Source: Lachnospiraceae bacterium
GTDB lineage: Bacteria > Bacillota > Clostridia > Lachnospirales > Lachnospiraceae
Assembly (NCBI GenBank): GCA_030825115.1
Contig: JAPJQL010000029.1
Coordinates: forward strand, 2,362-45,679
Direction: 5' to 3'
DNA length: 43,318 bases
Positions 7,934-16,091 of the stretch are shown here, piece after piece (within the stretch, counting starts at the first letter, position 1; every line of letters starts with the position of its first letter). Under the pieces are notes generated by a model. It ran no database searches and was not told where the DNA came from. It worked only from the letters and a program-made list of their open reading frames with translations. A program made the position numbers and the translations under genes.

Positions 7934-8995
7934 ATGGACGAAAAGGGGAAGAAGGCAAAAAAGCGATATTCGGCGAGGGAATTGTCTGCGTTCTGCCTTC
8001 AGGTATCGCTGCTTTTGTCTGCGGCGGTTCCGCTGGATGAGGGGCTGTCGATCATGGCGGAAGATGCGGGGAGCAGTGAGGAAAAGGCACTGCTCCAATT
8101 TATGGCAGAGGAAGTGGAACTGGGAGAACCGTTTTATAGCGCCCTTGATAAGACCGGGGGTTTCCCGGATTATGTGGTCAGGATGGCAAAGCTTGGCTGG
8201 CAGACCGGTACGTTAGACCAGATCATGGAATCGTTGTCTGTCTATTATGAGAAAGAGTGGGAACTGATGCGGAGCATCAAGAATGCCCTTACTTATCCGG
8301 TTATCATGATCTTCATGCTGCTGACCGTGTTGTTTGTCCTGTTCACCCGGGTGATGCCGGTGTTTGAGGGAGTATATGAGCAGTTGGGCGCGCAGTTGTC
8401 TCCGGTATCCCGGTCGGCGATCCGGCTGGGAGGGGTATTCAGCGGCGCAGCGCTTGCGCTGTCATGTCTGCTTGCCGTATTGGCCGGCATGGTATATGCG
8501 GCTTCCCTGCTCGGACATGAGTTCCATGTCGTAGAGCGGATGACCGATTATGTGAAGCGGAGGAGCAAAGTGGCCCTGGCGGCGGCAAACCGCCGGTTTA
8601 CCTCAGTCCTGGCGCTGACGTTAAAGAGCGGGATGGAGCTGGAAAAGGGGATGGAACTTGCAGGGGAACTTGTGGAAAACAGCAGAGTCCGGGAACAGAT
8701 CAAGTCATGCGCCGAAGATCTGGAACTTGGCGTCAGCTATTATGATGCGATGAAAAAGACAGGGCTGTTTGACAGTTTCCATATCCAGATGATCAAGGTG
8801 GGGACGCGCAGCGGGCGGCTGGATGGTGTGATGGAAGAGATATCTAAGGATTATGAACAGGAAGCGGACACTTCCATCGACAATATGATCGCGCGGTTTG
8901 AGCCGACTATGGTGGCGGTGCTTGCTGTCTCCGTAGGGCTGGTGCTGCTGTCGGTTATGCTTCCGCTTGCAGGTGTGCTGTCGGCGATTGGTTAG
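7934..8995 (+). CDS. pilC: Type IV pilus / type II secretion inner-membrane platform protein (PilC/GspF)
   Basis: 353 residues with the duplicated GspF domain: the first about residues 12-130 (SAFCLQVSLLLSAAVPLDEGL) and the second about 215-335 (FTSVLALTLKSGMELEKGMELA). Three membrane segments are visible, near 118-140, 170-195 and at the C-terminus (VAVLAVSVGLVLLSVMLPLAGVL). PilC is the membrane platform that couples the cytoplasmic ATPase to pilin assembly or retraction. It is at the low end of the family's length. It is followed after 9 bp by the first small pilin-like gene. Confidence 0.9.
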   Translation: MDEKGKKAKKRYSARELSAFCLQVSLLLSAAVPLDEGLSIMAEDAGSSEEKALLQFMAEEVELGEPFYSALDKTGGFPDYVVRMAKLGWQTGTLDQIMESLSVYYEKEWELMRSIKNALTYPVIMIFMLLTVLFVLFTRVMPVFEGVYEQLGAQLSPVSRSAIRLGGVFSGAALALSCLLAVLAGMVYAASLLGHEFHVVERMTDYVKRRSKVALAAANRRFTSVLALTLKSGMELEKGMELAGELVENSRVREQIKSCAEDLELGVSYYDAMKKTGLFDSFHIQMIKVGTRSGRLDGVMEEISKDYEQEADTSIDNMIARFEPTMVAVLAVSVGLVLLSVMLPLAGVLSAIG

Positions 8996-9004
8996 GAGCG
9001 GCGT

Positions 9005-9334
9005 ATGAAGGAAAAAGGCAGGGATAAAAGGACCATAGCAGGGTTTGCCGGGTCGGCAGCATTGTTTTTGCTGGTGGCAGCGGCCACCGTGTCCGGGGTG
9101 ATGAAGATATCCAGGCGGGCTGATGCAGAGGGGGCAGCGACGCTGCAAAGCGGTATCCGCCGTGCCTCGGTCCAGTGCTATGCCATCGAAGGGAGATATC
9201 CGCCCGACGTCGGGTATCTGACGGAACATTACGGGATCTGGATCGACGAGGAGCGTTATGCGGTATTCTATGAGGGTTTTGCATCCAATGTCATGCCGGA
9301 TATCACCGTAGTGCCGCTTGGACAGGAGGAGTGA
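9005..9334 (+). CDS. Small membrane-anchored pilin-like protein
   Basis: 109 residues. One N-terminal hydrophobic helix (TIAGFAGSAALFLLVAAATVSGV) is followed by a short globular part: QSGIRRASVQCYAIEGRYPPDVGYLTEHYGI. The region with conserved YP and YL after a polar helix resembles the periplasmic part of GspG-type pseudopilins, but the classic prepilin cleavage motif with Glu at +5 is not evident. It lies between pilC and the DUF4860 gene, 9 and 12 bp away, so it is most likely a minor structural subunit of the same machine. The start follows TAGGAG. Confidence 0.65.
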   Translation: MKEKGRDKRTIAGFAGSAALFLLVAAATVSGVMKISRRADAEGAATLQSGIRRASVQCYAIEGRYPPDVGYLTEHYGIWIDEERYAVFYEGFASNVMPDITVVPLGQEE

Positions 9335-9346
9335 GGAGGATGAGGG

Positions 9347-9838
9347 ATGAGCCGTAAGAGGGATGACGGAGGACGGACGATGAACGTCCTGTTTACGATG
9401 CTCCTGTTTTTGGTGTTTGTTCTCTGCGCCCTGTTTACGGTCCTGTTTGGCGGCAGGGTCTATGAGAATATCAGCGCGCGGACGGAGAACAATTATTCGG
9501 GAAGCGTTGCGTTAAATTATGTTGCCAACAAAGTGCGACAGGGTGACCGGGAGGGGCTTGTGCAGGTTGTGGATATTGAGGGCACGCCGGTGCTGGAGCT
9601 GGCCCGGGAAGTCAACGGCTCAAGATATGTGACCTGGATCTATTACAGGGAAGGCGCGATCCGCGAGCTGTTTACCCGGGCTGACAGCGGGCTGACGCTG
9701 GAAGACGGATTGGAGATTATCGAATGCGGCGGTTTTGTCCCTTCTGCCGAGGGGGATATGCTGTCGCTGAAAACTACCGGGGACGGAGGCAAAAGCCTGC
9801 TTCTTTCGGTCAGAAGCGGAGGAGACGGGGATGAATAA
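9347..9838 (+). CDS. DUF4860-type pilus-cluster membrane protein
   Basis: 163 residues with one N-terminal membrane helix (VLFTMLLFLVFVLCALFTVLF) followed by an exposed domain (YSGSVALNYVANKVRQGD, TWIYYREGAIRELF). It matches my recollection of the DUF4860 family, found in clostridial pilus/competence-like clusters; its function is undescribed. Its architecture (short basic head, one helix, globular body) is that of a pseudopilin, but no E5-containing prepilin site is seen. The last 8 bp overlap the next gene, showing translational coupling. Confidence 0.7.
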   Translation: MSRKRDDGGRTMNVLFTMLLFLVFVLCALFTVLFGGRVYENISARTENNYSGSVALNYVANKVRQGDREGLVQVVDIEGTPVLELAREVNGSRYVTWIYYREGAIRELFTRADSGLTLEDGLEIIECGGFVPSAEGDMLSLKTTGDGGKSLLLSVRSGGDGDE

Positions 9839-10268
9839 AAAGAACAGTTCAGGAGCAGGCATGTTTATGCTGGAGATGATCGTGGCTGTCTTTTTCTTCA
9901 TACTCTGTGCGGGCATTTGCATCCGGGTATTTGTAAAGGCAGACAGCATGAGCCGGCTTGCCGGGGATACGAACAACGGCGTTTTGGCGGCAGAGAGCGT
10001 GGCTGAGGTCTGGAAGGCAAAAGGCGTGGAGGGGCTGGGCGGCAGGTTTCATGCACGGATTGACGAGGACCGGGCGTATATCTGCTGGGACAGGGCGTGG
10101 AATCCGGCTGCGGACGATGTGGATGCAGCATTTTTGGGGGAACTGTCATGGGATGAGGACGCAGGTCTTGAGACCGCGCAGATTGTGATCCGCAGGGCAG
10201 ATCATAGCGGCGCAGGGCAGGAACTTTTTCATATGACCGCAGCACGGTATGTTCCGGGGCGCGTCTGA
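9831..10268 (+). CDS. Prepilin-type pseudopilin
   Basis: 145 residues. The N-terminus NKKNSSGAGMFMLEMIVAVF fits a type IV prepilin: a short basic leader ending in Gly, then MFMLE with Glu at +5, then a long hydrophobic helix (MIVAVFFFILCAGICIRVFV). This is the clearest prepilin peptidase site in the cluster. The rest is a small soluble domain with no recognised fold. No prepilin peptidase gene is in the window, so it would have to be encoded elsewhere. The gene overlaps its upstream neighbour by 8 bp. Confidence 0.75.
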   Translation: MNKKNSSGAGMFMLEMIVAVFFFILCAGICIRVFVKADSMSRLAGDTNNGVLAAESVAEVWKAKGVEGLGGRFHARIDEDRAYICWDRAWNPAADDVDAAFLGELSWDEDAGLETAQIVIRRADHSGAGQELFHMTAARYVPGRV

Positions 10269-10279
10269 CGGGAGGATGG

Positions 10280-10726
10280 ATGAGAAGAAGGGTTAGTATC
10301 GGAACGACTTCACTGATTCTGGTCTTTATCGTCTTGTGCCTATCCACCTTCGGGCTGCTTTCTTTGAGCAGCGCAAAGGGGGACTGGAACCTGGCGGATA
10401 AAAATGCCGGCGCGGTGCGGGCGTATTATGAAGCGGATGCAAAGGGAGAGCAGTTTGTCGCCATGGTAGACAGGGTTTTACAGGATACGGCGGCGGCCGG
10501 GCTTTTAGGCGCAGACAGGGAAAGGGCACTCAAAGCGGAGCTTGGAGCGCATTATCAGCCGGACGGCAGCGTACAGACCGATATCAGTATGGATTTTGGA
10601 CAGGCGCTCCACATTGAACTGGAACTGGTCGGAGATGCCGGATACCAGATCCGGTGCTGGAATGTCTGTCATACGGAAGAATATGAGATTGACAATTCCA
10701 TTCCTGTATGGACCGGGGAGATTTGA
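10280..10726 (+). CDS. Small membrane-anchored protein of the pilus cluster
   Basis: 148 residues: a basic head (MRRRVSIG), one hydrophobic helix (TTSLILVFIVLCLSTFGLLSLSS), and an exposed domain with an acidic, Ala-rich helix (NAGAVRAYYEADAKGEQFV). The single-helix plan and position suggest a minor pilin or assembly factor (PilX-like in layout only). No E5 motif is present. I do not recognise a named family. It is 12 bp after the prepilin-type gene and 33 bp before pilT. Confidence 0.6.
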   Translation: MRRRVSIGTTSLILVFIVLCLSTFGLLSLSSAKGDWNLADKNAGAVRAYYEADAKGEQFVAMVDRVLQDTAAAGLLGADRERALKAELGAHYQPDGSVQTDISMDFGQALHIELELVGDAGYQIRCWNVCHTEEYEIDNSIPVWTGEI

Positions 10727-10759
10727 CGCAGAGGAAGGGATGGGAAGGAGAAGACAAAG

Positions 10760-11824
10760 ATGAAGGTAGAGGATTTGCTGGGACTTGCGGTAGAAAAACA
10801 GGCGGGTGATATCTTTCTGATCCCCGGTATGCCGTTTTCTTATAAGATAGGCGGACGGATCATCTATCAGGGGGAGGAAAAGATATACCCGGATGAGATG
10901 GACCAGATGATCACAGAGCTGTACCGGGTTGCCAACAACCGGGATATGGGGAGGGTGCGGACGCATGGGGATGACGATTTTTCCTTTGCGCTTCCGGGAG
11001 TGGCCCGTTTTCGGGCGAATGTGTTCCGGCAGAGGAGTTCTCTGGCCGCGGTGATCCGCGTGGTGAATTTTTACCTGCCGGACCCGGAGGAGCTTAACAT
11101 TCCGCGGACAGTGATCGATGTGGCAAAGATGACGAAGGGATTTGTGCTTGTGACAGGACCTGCGGGCAGCGGCAAGAGTACGACCCTTGCCTGTATCATT
11201 GACGAGATAAACAAGACAAGAAATGCCCATGTCATCACGCTGGAGGACCCGATCGAGTACCTCCACCGCCACAATAAGAGCGTCGTTACCCAGAGGGAGG
11301 TCGGCACCGATACCGACAGCTATGTGACGGGGCTGCGCGCATCCCTGCGTCAGGCACCGGATGTCATCCTGCTGGGGGAGATGCGTGATTTTGAGACGAT
11401 CAAGACGGCAATGACTGCTGCGGAGACAGGGCATCTGGTCATTTCGACCCTGCACACGGTCGGGGCGGCAAATACCATAGACCGCATTATCGATAATTTC
11501 CCGCCGAATCAGCAGCAGCAGATCCGAATCCAGATCTCAATGGTGATGGAGGCAGTCGTCTCGCAGCAATTGATTCCGACTGTGGACGGAGGCGTCTATC
11601 CGGCGTTTGAAATCATGTTTTTAAATAATGCGATCCGCAATATGATCCGGGAGTCCAAGATCCATCAGATTGACAGCGTGATCTCGACCTCGCAGGAGGA
11701 AGGAATGATATCGATGGATGCCAGCCTGATAAAATTATACCGTCAGGGAATTATCAGCCGGGAAAATGCCATAATATACAGTAATAACAGTGAATTAATG
11801 GCGAAGAAGCTGGACCGTTTATAG
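10760..11824 (+). CDS. pilT: PilT-type retraction ATPase
   Basis: 354 residues, the normal size for PilT and shorter than PilB/GspE. Walker A GPAGSGKS is at residues 133-140. The Asp box and Walker B follow (THEDPIEY-like ITLEDPIEYLH; DVILLGEMRD), then the His box (GHLVISTLHT). The C-terminal AIRNMIRE matches the AIRNLIRE signature of PilT, which is needed for retraction and absent from extension ATPases. It is therefore called a retraction-type motor, probably working with the PilC protein encoded in the same operon. No PilB is encoded nearby. Confidence 0.92.
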   Translation: MKVEDLLGLAVEKQAGDIFLIPGMPFSYKIGGRIIYQGEEKIYPDEMDQMITELYRVANNRDMGRVRTHGDDDFSFALPGVARFRANVFRQRSSLAAVIRVVNFYLPDPEELNIPRTVIDVAKMTKGFVLVTGPAGSGKSTTLACIIDEINKTRNAHVITLEDPIEYLHRHNKSVVTQREVGTDTDSYVTGLRASLRQAPDVILLGEMRDFETIKTAMTAAETGHLVISTLHTVGAANTIDRIIDNFPPNQQQQIRIQISMVMEAVVSQQLIPTVDGGVYPAFEIMFLNNAIRNMIRESKIHQIDSVISTSQEEGMISMDASLIKLYRQGIISRENAIIYSNNSELMAKKLDRL

Positions 11825-11869
11825 AGGTGGAAGAAACCGCGCGGGACCGGGCTTCACAGGAGGGCAGCG

Positions 11870-12820
11870 ATGCGAGTGGACAAACGGAAAGTGGTACTGA
11901 TCGGAACCGGCATGGTAGGGATGAGCTATGCTTACAGCATGTTGAACCAGAACATCTGTGATGAGCTTGTTTTGGTTGACATCAACAAAAAGAGGGCGGA
12001 AGGCGAGGCGATGGACTTGAACCATGGACTTGCCTTTTCCGGCTCTCACATGCAGATTTATGCAGGCAGTTATGAGGACTGCAGGGATGCGGACGTGGTG
12101 GCGATCTGCGCAGGTGTGGCGCAGAAGCCGGGAGAGCCCCGTCTGGAGCTGCTAAAACGCAATGCGGAGGTCTTTCGCTCCATTGTGGACCCGGTTGCAG
12201 AATCGGGGTTTAACGGTCTGTTTCTGGTTGCGACAAATCCGGTGGATGTCATGACCGGGATCACCTGCAGATTGTCCGGGTTTAATCCCAGGCGTGTGCT
12301 TGGGACCGGGACGGCGCTGGATACAGCCAGGCTCCGCTATCTGCTCGGAGAATATCTCCAGGTTGACCCGCGCAATATCCACGCTTATGTGATGGGAGAA
12401 CACGGCGACAGCGAATTTGTCCCGTGGAGCCAGGCGATGATAGCGACCCGCCCGATCCGGGATCTGCTGGAAGAAAAAGAGAACCCGGTACAGATGGACG
12501 ATCTGATCCAGATTGCAGAAGAGGTGAAGGGGGCGGCATACCGCATTATCGAGGCAAAGAACGCGACTTATTATGGGATCGGCATGGCTATGGCAAGGAT
12601 CACGAAGGCGATCCTCGGCGATGAGAACAGCGTGCTGACCGTTTCTGCCATGCTCCGCGGGGAATATGGCCAGAGCGGCGTCTTTGCCGGAGTGCCATGC
12701 ATCATCAACCGGAACGGTGTGCAGCGTGTCCTGAAGCTGAACCTGAGCCCGGAAGAACTGGAACAGTTTAAAAGCTCCTGCGATATCCTGCGGGACAGCG
12801 TGGAAGGCCTGGAGCTTTAA
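11870..12820 (+). CDS. ldh: L-lactate dehydrogenase
   Basis: 316 residues, the standard length. The NAD-binding loop GTGMVGMSYAYSML is at the N-terminus. The catalytic His178 is in GEHGDSEFVPWS, and the signature LGTGTALDTARLR precedes it. It reduces pyruvate to L-lactate with NADH in the cytoplasm, as expected of a fermentative anaerobe. The ATG follows CAGGAGGGC. It lies 45 bp after pilT with no terminator between, so read-through from the pilus operon is possible, although a function in common is unlikely. An intrinsic terminator follows. Confidence 0.95.
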   Translation: MRVDKRKVVLIGTGMVGMSYAYSMLNQNICDELVLVDINKKRAEGEAMDLNHGLAFSGSHMQIYAGSYEDCRDADVVAICAGVAQKPGEPRLELLKRNAEVFRSIVDPVAESGFNGLFLVATNPVDVMTGITCRLSGFNPRRVLGTGTALDTARLRYLLGEYLQVDPRNIHAYVMGEHGDSEFVPWSQAMIATRPIRDLLEEKENPVQMDDLIQIAEEVKGAAYRIIEAKNATYYGIGMAMARITKAILGDENSVLTVSAMLRGEYGQSGVFAGVPCIINRNGVQRVLKLNLSPEELEQFKSSCDILRDSVEGLEL

Positions 12821-12826
12821 GATAAG

Positions 12827-12856
12827 ACGGGATGCCGGTGAGGCATCCCGTTATTT
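12827..12856 (+). terminator. Intrinsic terminator after ldh
   Basis: Stem ACGGGATGCC / GGCATCCCGT with loop GGTGA, then TATTTC. It also lies just beyond the 3' end of the convergent gene, but is T-poor in that direction. Confidence 0.75.
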
Positions 12857-12878
12857 CGGTTCCGGGTGCAGACCGCTG

Positions 12879-13976
12879 TCAGTCTTCTACCGTCAAAACA
12901 CGAAGCGAATTGTCAGACCATGTATTTCCGATGATATAAGAAGTATAATTCCGTCCTGCTTTGATATCGACCTGGATGGATACCAGCGGGTCTCTCATGC
13001 TGCCGGAAGAGGTGATGGCGCCAATGACGATGATGGGAAGCTCCCGTATAAAGGCATAAGCCCCTGAATTGGTGATATAGAACTGATAGGAGCCGGCGAT
13101 CGCCTGCTTGTAGGAGGTCACCTGCTGGAACCTGACATTGCGGAATATGGTTTCTCCGCCATAGAGCATCAGATCGTAGCTGGAGCCGCTGTAGGTCATG
13201 TTGGCAAAGCGATAGCAGCCTGAATTGTATGGGACGCTGGAGCATCCGGTGTCGATGGCGCGGACCATCTCCAGACCTCCTGCGGCCGAATCGGTCAGCA
13301 CCATGGTTACTTTCTGCCCGGCAACAAACGGGAAGGTCTGCTGGAGCAGGATGGAGCGCAGTCCTGTGGCGCGCCTTACGGTGACAGTATGAAAACCGTC
13401 GGGGATCCAGTCATAATTGGATATGGTGCCAAATCGTGAATTGATGGCATATGCCGAGTTGTCGATGGATATGTTTACCGGAAAGCTGTTGGTAGAAGCG
13501 TTCAGGAAACGCACCTGCCCGTAATATTGAGGGGATACGGACGGATAATTGGGGAAGAGCGGGTAATACCCCGGTCCCGGGGTTACCGGTCCGCCTTCTC
13601 CTGGATTTGGAAGCGGAATCACCGGAATATTGCTGCCGCTTCCCGGACCCGGATTTACCGGCCCGCCTTCTCCTGGAAATGGAAGCGGGATTGCCGGGAC
13701 ATTGCTGCCGTCGCCCGGACCCGGATTTACCGGTCCTCCTTCTCCGGGGAACGGGAGAGGAGTTACCGGGACATTACTGCCGCCGCCCATGCCGGAATCC
13801 ACCGGCCCGCCTTCCCCGGGGAACGGGAGAGGAGCTACCGGGACATTGCTGCCGCCGCCCATGCCGGAGTCTACCGGCCCGCCTTCCCCGAACTCCGGAA
13901 GGGGAGTGGTCAGCCCATAATTTCCGTTGTTCATCATCTCTGGTGTCCCATTGTAATGTGTATCGTTTTCAGCCAT
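12879..13976 (-). CDS. DUF4397 domain protein with Pro/Gly repeat stalk
   Basis: About 365 residues. The N-terminal third is a low-complexity stalk of 24-residue repeats (PFPGEGGPVDSGMGGGSNVP type, later NPGPG variants). After a Pro/Tyr-rich hinge comes a DUF4397 domain (YGQVRFLNASTNSFPVNISI, PFVAGQKVTMVLTD), apparently in two beta-rich halves. DUF4397 proteins are usually surface or spore-coat associated, with no enzymatic role described. There is no signal peptide and no anchor. The ATG at 13976 (MAENDT) is preferred over the one four codons earlier because only it has a GAGG upstream, though the site is weak. Confidence 0.75.
   Translation of the reverse strand: MAENDTHYNGTPEMMNNGNYGLTTPLPEFGEGGPVDSGMGGGSNVPVAPLPFPGEGGPVDSGMGGGSNVPVTPLPFPGEGGPVNPGPGDGSNVPAIPLPFPGEGGPVNPGPGSGSNIPVIPLPNPGEGGPVTPGPGYYPLFPNYPSVSPQYYGQVRFLNASTNSFPVNISIDNSAYAINSRFGTISNYDWIPDGFHTVTVRRATGLRSILLQQTFPFVAGQKVTMVLTDSAAGGLEMVRAIDTGCSSVPYNSGCYRFANMTYSGSSYDLMLYGGETIFRNVRFQQVTSYKQAIAGSYQFYITNSGAYAFIRELPIIVIGAITSSGSMRDPLVSIQVDIKAGRNYTSYIIGNTWSDNSLRVLTVED
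13585..13889 (-). repeat. Five-copy 72-bp tandem repeat coding the Pro/Gly stalk
   Basis: The ACCGG(C/T)CC(G/T)CCTTC core recurs at 13585, 13657, 13729, 13801 and 13873, exactly 72 bp (24 codons) apart. Third-position differences are common between copies. Confidence 0.9.
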
Positions 13977-14074
13977 AGAATGCCTCATTGTTTTTTTACT
14001 TTACATTATGTGAAGGGAATTTCGGGGGTGCAGAATCGGCTGGAAAAATTTTTAAAAAAAGTTTTTAAAAAATG

Positions 14075-14103
14075 TTGACAAAAAAGAAATGCCATGATAA
14101 TAT
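14075..14103 (+). promoter_or_regulatory. Strong promoter of tRNA-Thr
   Basis: TTGACA (14075-14080), 17-bp spacer, TAATAT (14098-14103) preceded by TGA. Confidence 0.85.
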
Positions 14104-14144
14104 ATCTAAGGTTCGTTCGGGACGAGCGAATGAAACAAAGAAAT

Positions 14145-14217
14145 GCTGCTGTGGCTCAGTCGGTAGAGCGTCGCATTGGTAGTGCGGAGGTCACGGGTCC
14201 GATTCCCGTCAGCAGCT
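14145..14217 (+). tRNA. tRNA-Thr (anticodon GGT)
   Basis: 73 nt. The acceptor arms GCTGCTG and CAGCAGC pair; the D arm is GCTC-AGTCGGTA-GAGC; the anticodon stem TCGCA/TGCGG encloses TTGGTAG (anticodon GGT, threonine ACC/ACU). The T stem ACGGG/CCCGT encloses TCCGATT. The discriminator is T and CCA is not encoded. The T loop has C where nearly all tRNAs have U55. A small hairpin (TTCGTTC/GAGCGAA) lies in the 5' leader. Confidence 0.95.
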
Positions 14218-14223
14218 CGATGG

Positions 14224-14251
14224 AAACCCTTGTAGATACAAGGGTTTTTCT
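14224..14251 (+). terminator. Intrinsic terminator of tRNA-Thr
   Basis: Stem AAACCCTTGT / ACAAGGGTTT with loop AGAT, then TTTCTTT. Confidence 0.9.
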
Positions 14252-14265
14252 TTATGCAAAAATAG

Positions 14266-14291
14266 AGGGGATTTAAAAAATATCCCCTTTT
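14266..14291 (+). terminator. Possible second terminator before glnS
   Basis: Short stem AGGGGAT / ATCCCCT over an A-rich loop, then TTTTC. It is weaker than the preceding hairpin. Confidence 0.45.
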
Positions 14292-14367
14292 CGAAACAGG
14301 ATATTTATGTTAGTATGTACATAAAATCGGTGTCGGATTGCGGCATCTGCGATGGAGGACAATAGAG

Positions 14368-16062
14368 ATGGAAAAAGAAAAAGAAGTTTTAGAGACGGCA
14401 GAGAAGGAGGTTGTCTCCAAAAACTTTATCGAACAGGAAATTGAAAAAGATCTGGCAGAAGGCGTATACAGCCACGTCCAGACCCGTTTCCCACCGGAGC
14501 CGAACGGCTATCTTCATATCGGACATGCCAAGTCCATTTTATTGAATTATGGGCTGGCAAAAAAATATAACGGTCAGTTCAACATGCGTTTTGACGATAC
14601 CAATCCGACCAAGGAAAAGACGGAATTTGTGGAGTCGATCCTGGAAGATGTAAAGTGGCTCGGGGCTGATTTTGAGGACCGTCTGTTCTTTGCTTCTGAT
14701 TATTTCGACCAGATGTATGATTGTGCGGTGTTCCTGATCAAAAAGGGAAAGGCGTTTGTGTGCGACCTGACGGCGGAGGAAATCCGCGAATACCGCGGAG
14801 ATTTTACCACCCCCGGCAAGGAAAGCCCGTACCGGAACAGAAGCGTGGAGGAAAACCTGCGCCTGTTTGAGGAGATGAAGGAAGGGAAGTATCAGGACGG
14901 GGAAAAGGTTCTGCGGGCAAAGATTGACATGGCCTCCCCGAATATCAATATGAGGGACCCGGTCATCTACCGTGTGGCGCGGATGAGCCATCACAACACC
15001 GGGGACAAGTGGTGCATCTATCCGATGTATGATTTTGCCCATCCGATCGAGGATGCGATTGAGCATATCACCCATTCCATCTGCACCCTGGAGTTTGAGG
15101 ACCATCGCCCACTCTATGACTGGGTGGTGAGGGAGTGTGAGTTTGAGAACCCGCCGCGTCAGATCGAGTTTGCAAAGCTGTATCTGACCAACGTGGTCAC
15201 CGGCAAGCGTTATATCAAAAAGCTCGTGGAGGACGGTATCGTGGATGGCTGGGACGACCCGAGGCTGGTGTCGATCGCAGCTTTGAGACGGCGCGGATAC
15301 ACGCCGGAGGCGATCCGCATGTTTGTGGACCTGGTAGGAGTATCCAAGGCGAACAGTTCCGTAGATTATGCGATGCTGGAGTACTGCATCCGTGAGGACC
15401 TGAAGCTGAAGCGGGCCCGTATGATGGCGATTCTCGATCCGATCAAGCTTGTGATCGACAACTATCCTGAAGGGCAGACTGAGATGCTGGAGGTTCCGAA
15501 CAACCTGGAGAATCCTGAGATGGGTTCCCGCATGGTTCCGTTTAGCAGAGAACTGTATATTGAGCGGGAAGATTTCATGGAAGAGCCGCCGCGCAAATAT
15601 TTCCGTCTGTTCCCGGGCAATGAAGTACGCCTGATGAGCGCGTATTTTGTCACTTGTACCGGCTGTGAAAAGGATGCCGACGGCAACGTGACCGTAGTAC
15701 ATGCCACCTATGACCCGGAGACGAAGAGCGGTCTTGGGTTTACGGGGCGTAAGGTCAAGGGGACGATCCACTGGGTTGCGGCCGACACTGCAAAGCAGGT
15801 GGAATGCCGCCTGTACGAGAACATAGTGGACGAGGAGAAGGGAAAGCTGAATGACGACGGAAGCCTGAACTTAAACCCGAATTCTCTTACGGTCTTAAAA
15901 GAGTGTTATGTGGAACCGGCTCTTGCAGAGGCGAAAGAATACGACAGCTTCCAGTTTGTCCGGAACGGCTATTTCTGTGCAGACTGTAAAGACAGCAGGC
16001 CGGGAGCTCCGGTATTTAACCGGATCGTGTCTCTGAAGAGTTCTTTTAAGATTGCAAAATAA
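14368..16062 (+). CDS. glnS: Glutaminyl-tRNA synthetase
   Basis: 564 residues. A short charged N-terminal extension precedes the catalytic core. The class I HIGH motif is seen in FPPEPNGYLHIGHAKS, and the GlnRS-type GWDDPRL, LRRRGYTPEAI and CIREDLK motifs follow, then the two beta-barrel anticodon-binding domains. GlnRS charges tRNA-Gln directly. The second class I signature, MSKR in the E. coli enzyme, reads VTGKR here, keeping only the Lys-Arg. The start is ATG 14368 with GGAGG 8 bp before it. No T-box leader is seen. It is followed after 29 bp by a MocR-type regulator. Confidence 0.95.
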   Translation: MEKEKEVLETAEKEVVSKNFIEQEIEKDLAEGVYSHVQTRFPPEPNGYLHIGHAKSILLNYGLAKKYNGQFNMRFDDTNPTKEKTEFVESILEDVKWLGADFEDRLFFASDYFDQMYDCAVFLIKKGKAFVCDLTAEEIREYRGDFTTPGKESPYRNRSVEENLRLFEEMKEGKYQDGEKVLRAKIDMASPNINMRDPVIYRVARMSHHNTGDKWCIYPMYDFAHPIEDAIEHITHSICTLEFEDHRPLYDWVVRECEFENPPRQIEFAKLYLTNVVTGKRYIKKLVEDGIVDGWDDPRLVSIAALRRRGYTPEAIRMFVDLVGVSKANSSVDYAMLEYCIREDLKLKRARMMAILDPIKLVIDNYPEGQTEMLEVPNNLENPEMGSRMVPFSRELYIEREDFMEEPPRKYFRLFPGNEVRLMSAYFVTCTGCEKDADGNVTVVHATYDPETKSGLGFTGRKVKGTIHWVAADTAKQVECRLYENIVDEEKGKLNDDGSLNLNPNSLTVLKECYVEPALAEAKEYDSFQFVRNGYFCADCKDSRPGAPVFNRIVSLKSSFKIAK

Positions 16063-16091
16063 GACAACGGCAGATAGGGACGGATACGAAT

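Noticed and set aside
13585..13889. Regular repeats resembling a CRISPR array
   Set aside because: The 72-bp units are in frame in a clear coding sequence and there are no spacers.
14252..14367. Possible T-box leader before glnS
   Set aside because: The leader is short and lacks the T-box core; only a weak hairpin is seen.
14539..15771. Long ORF on the minus strand inside glnS
   Set aside because: It is a shadow of glnS: no ribosome site, odd composition, no family features.
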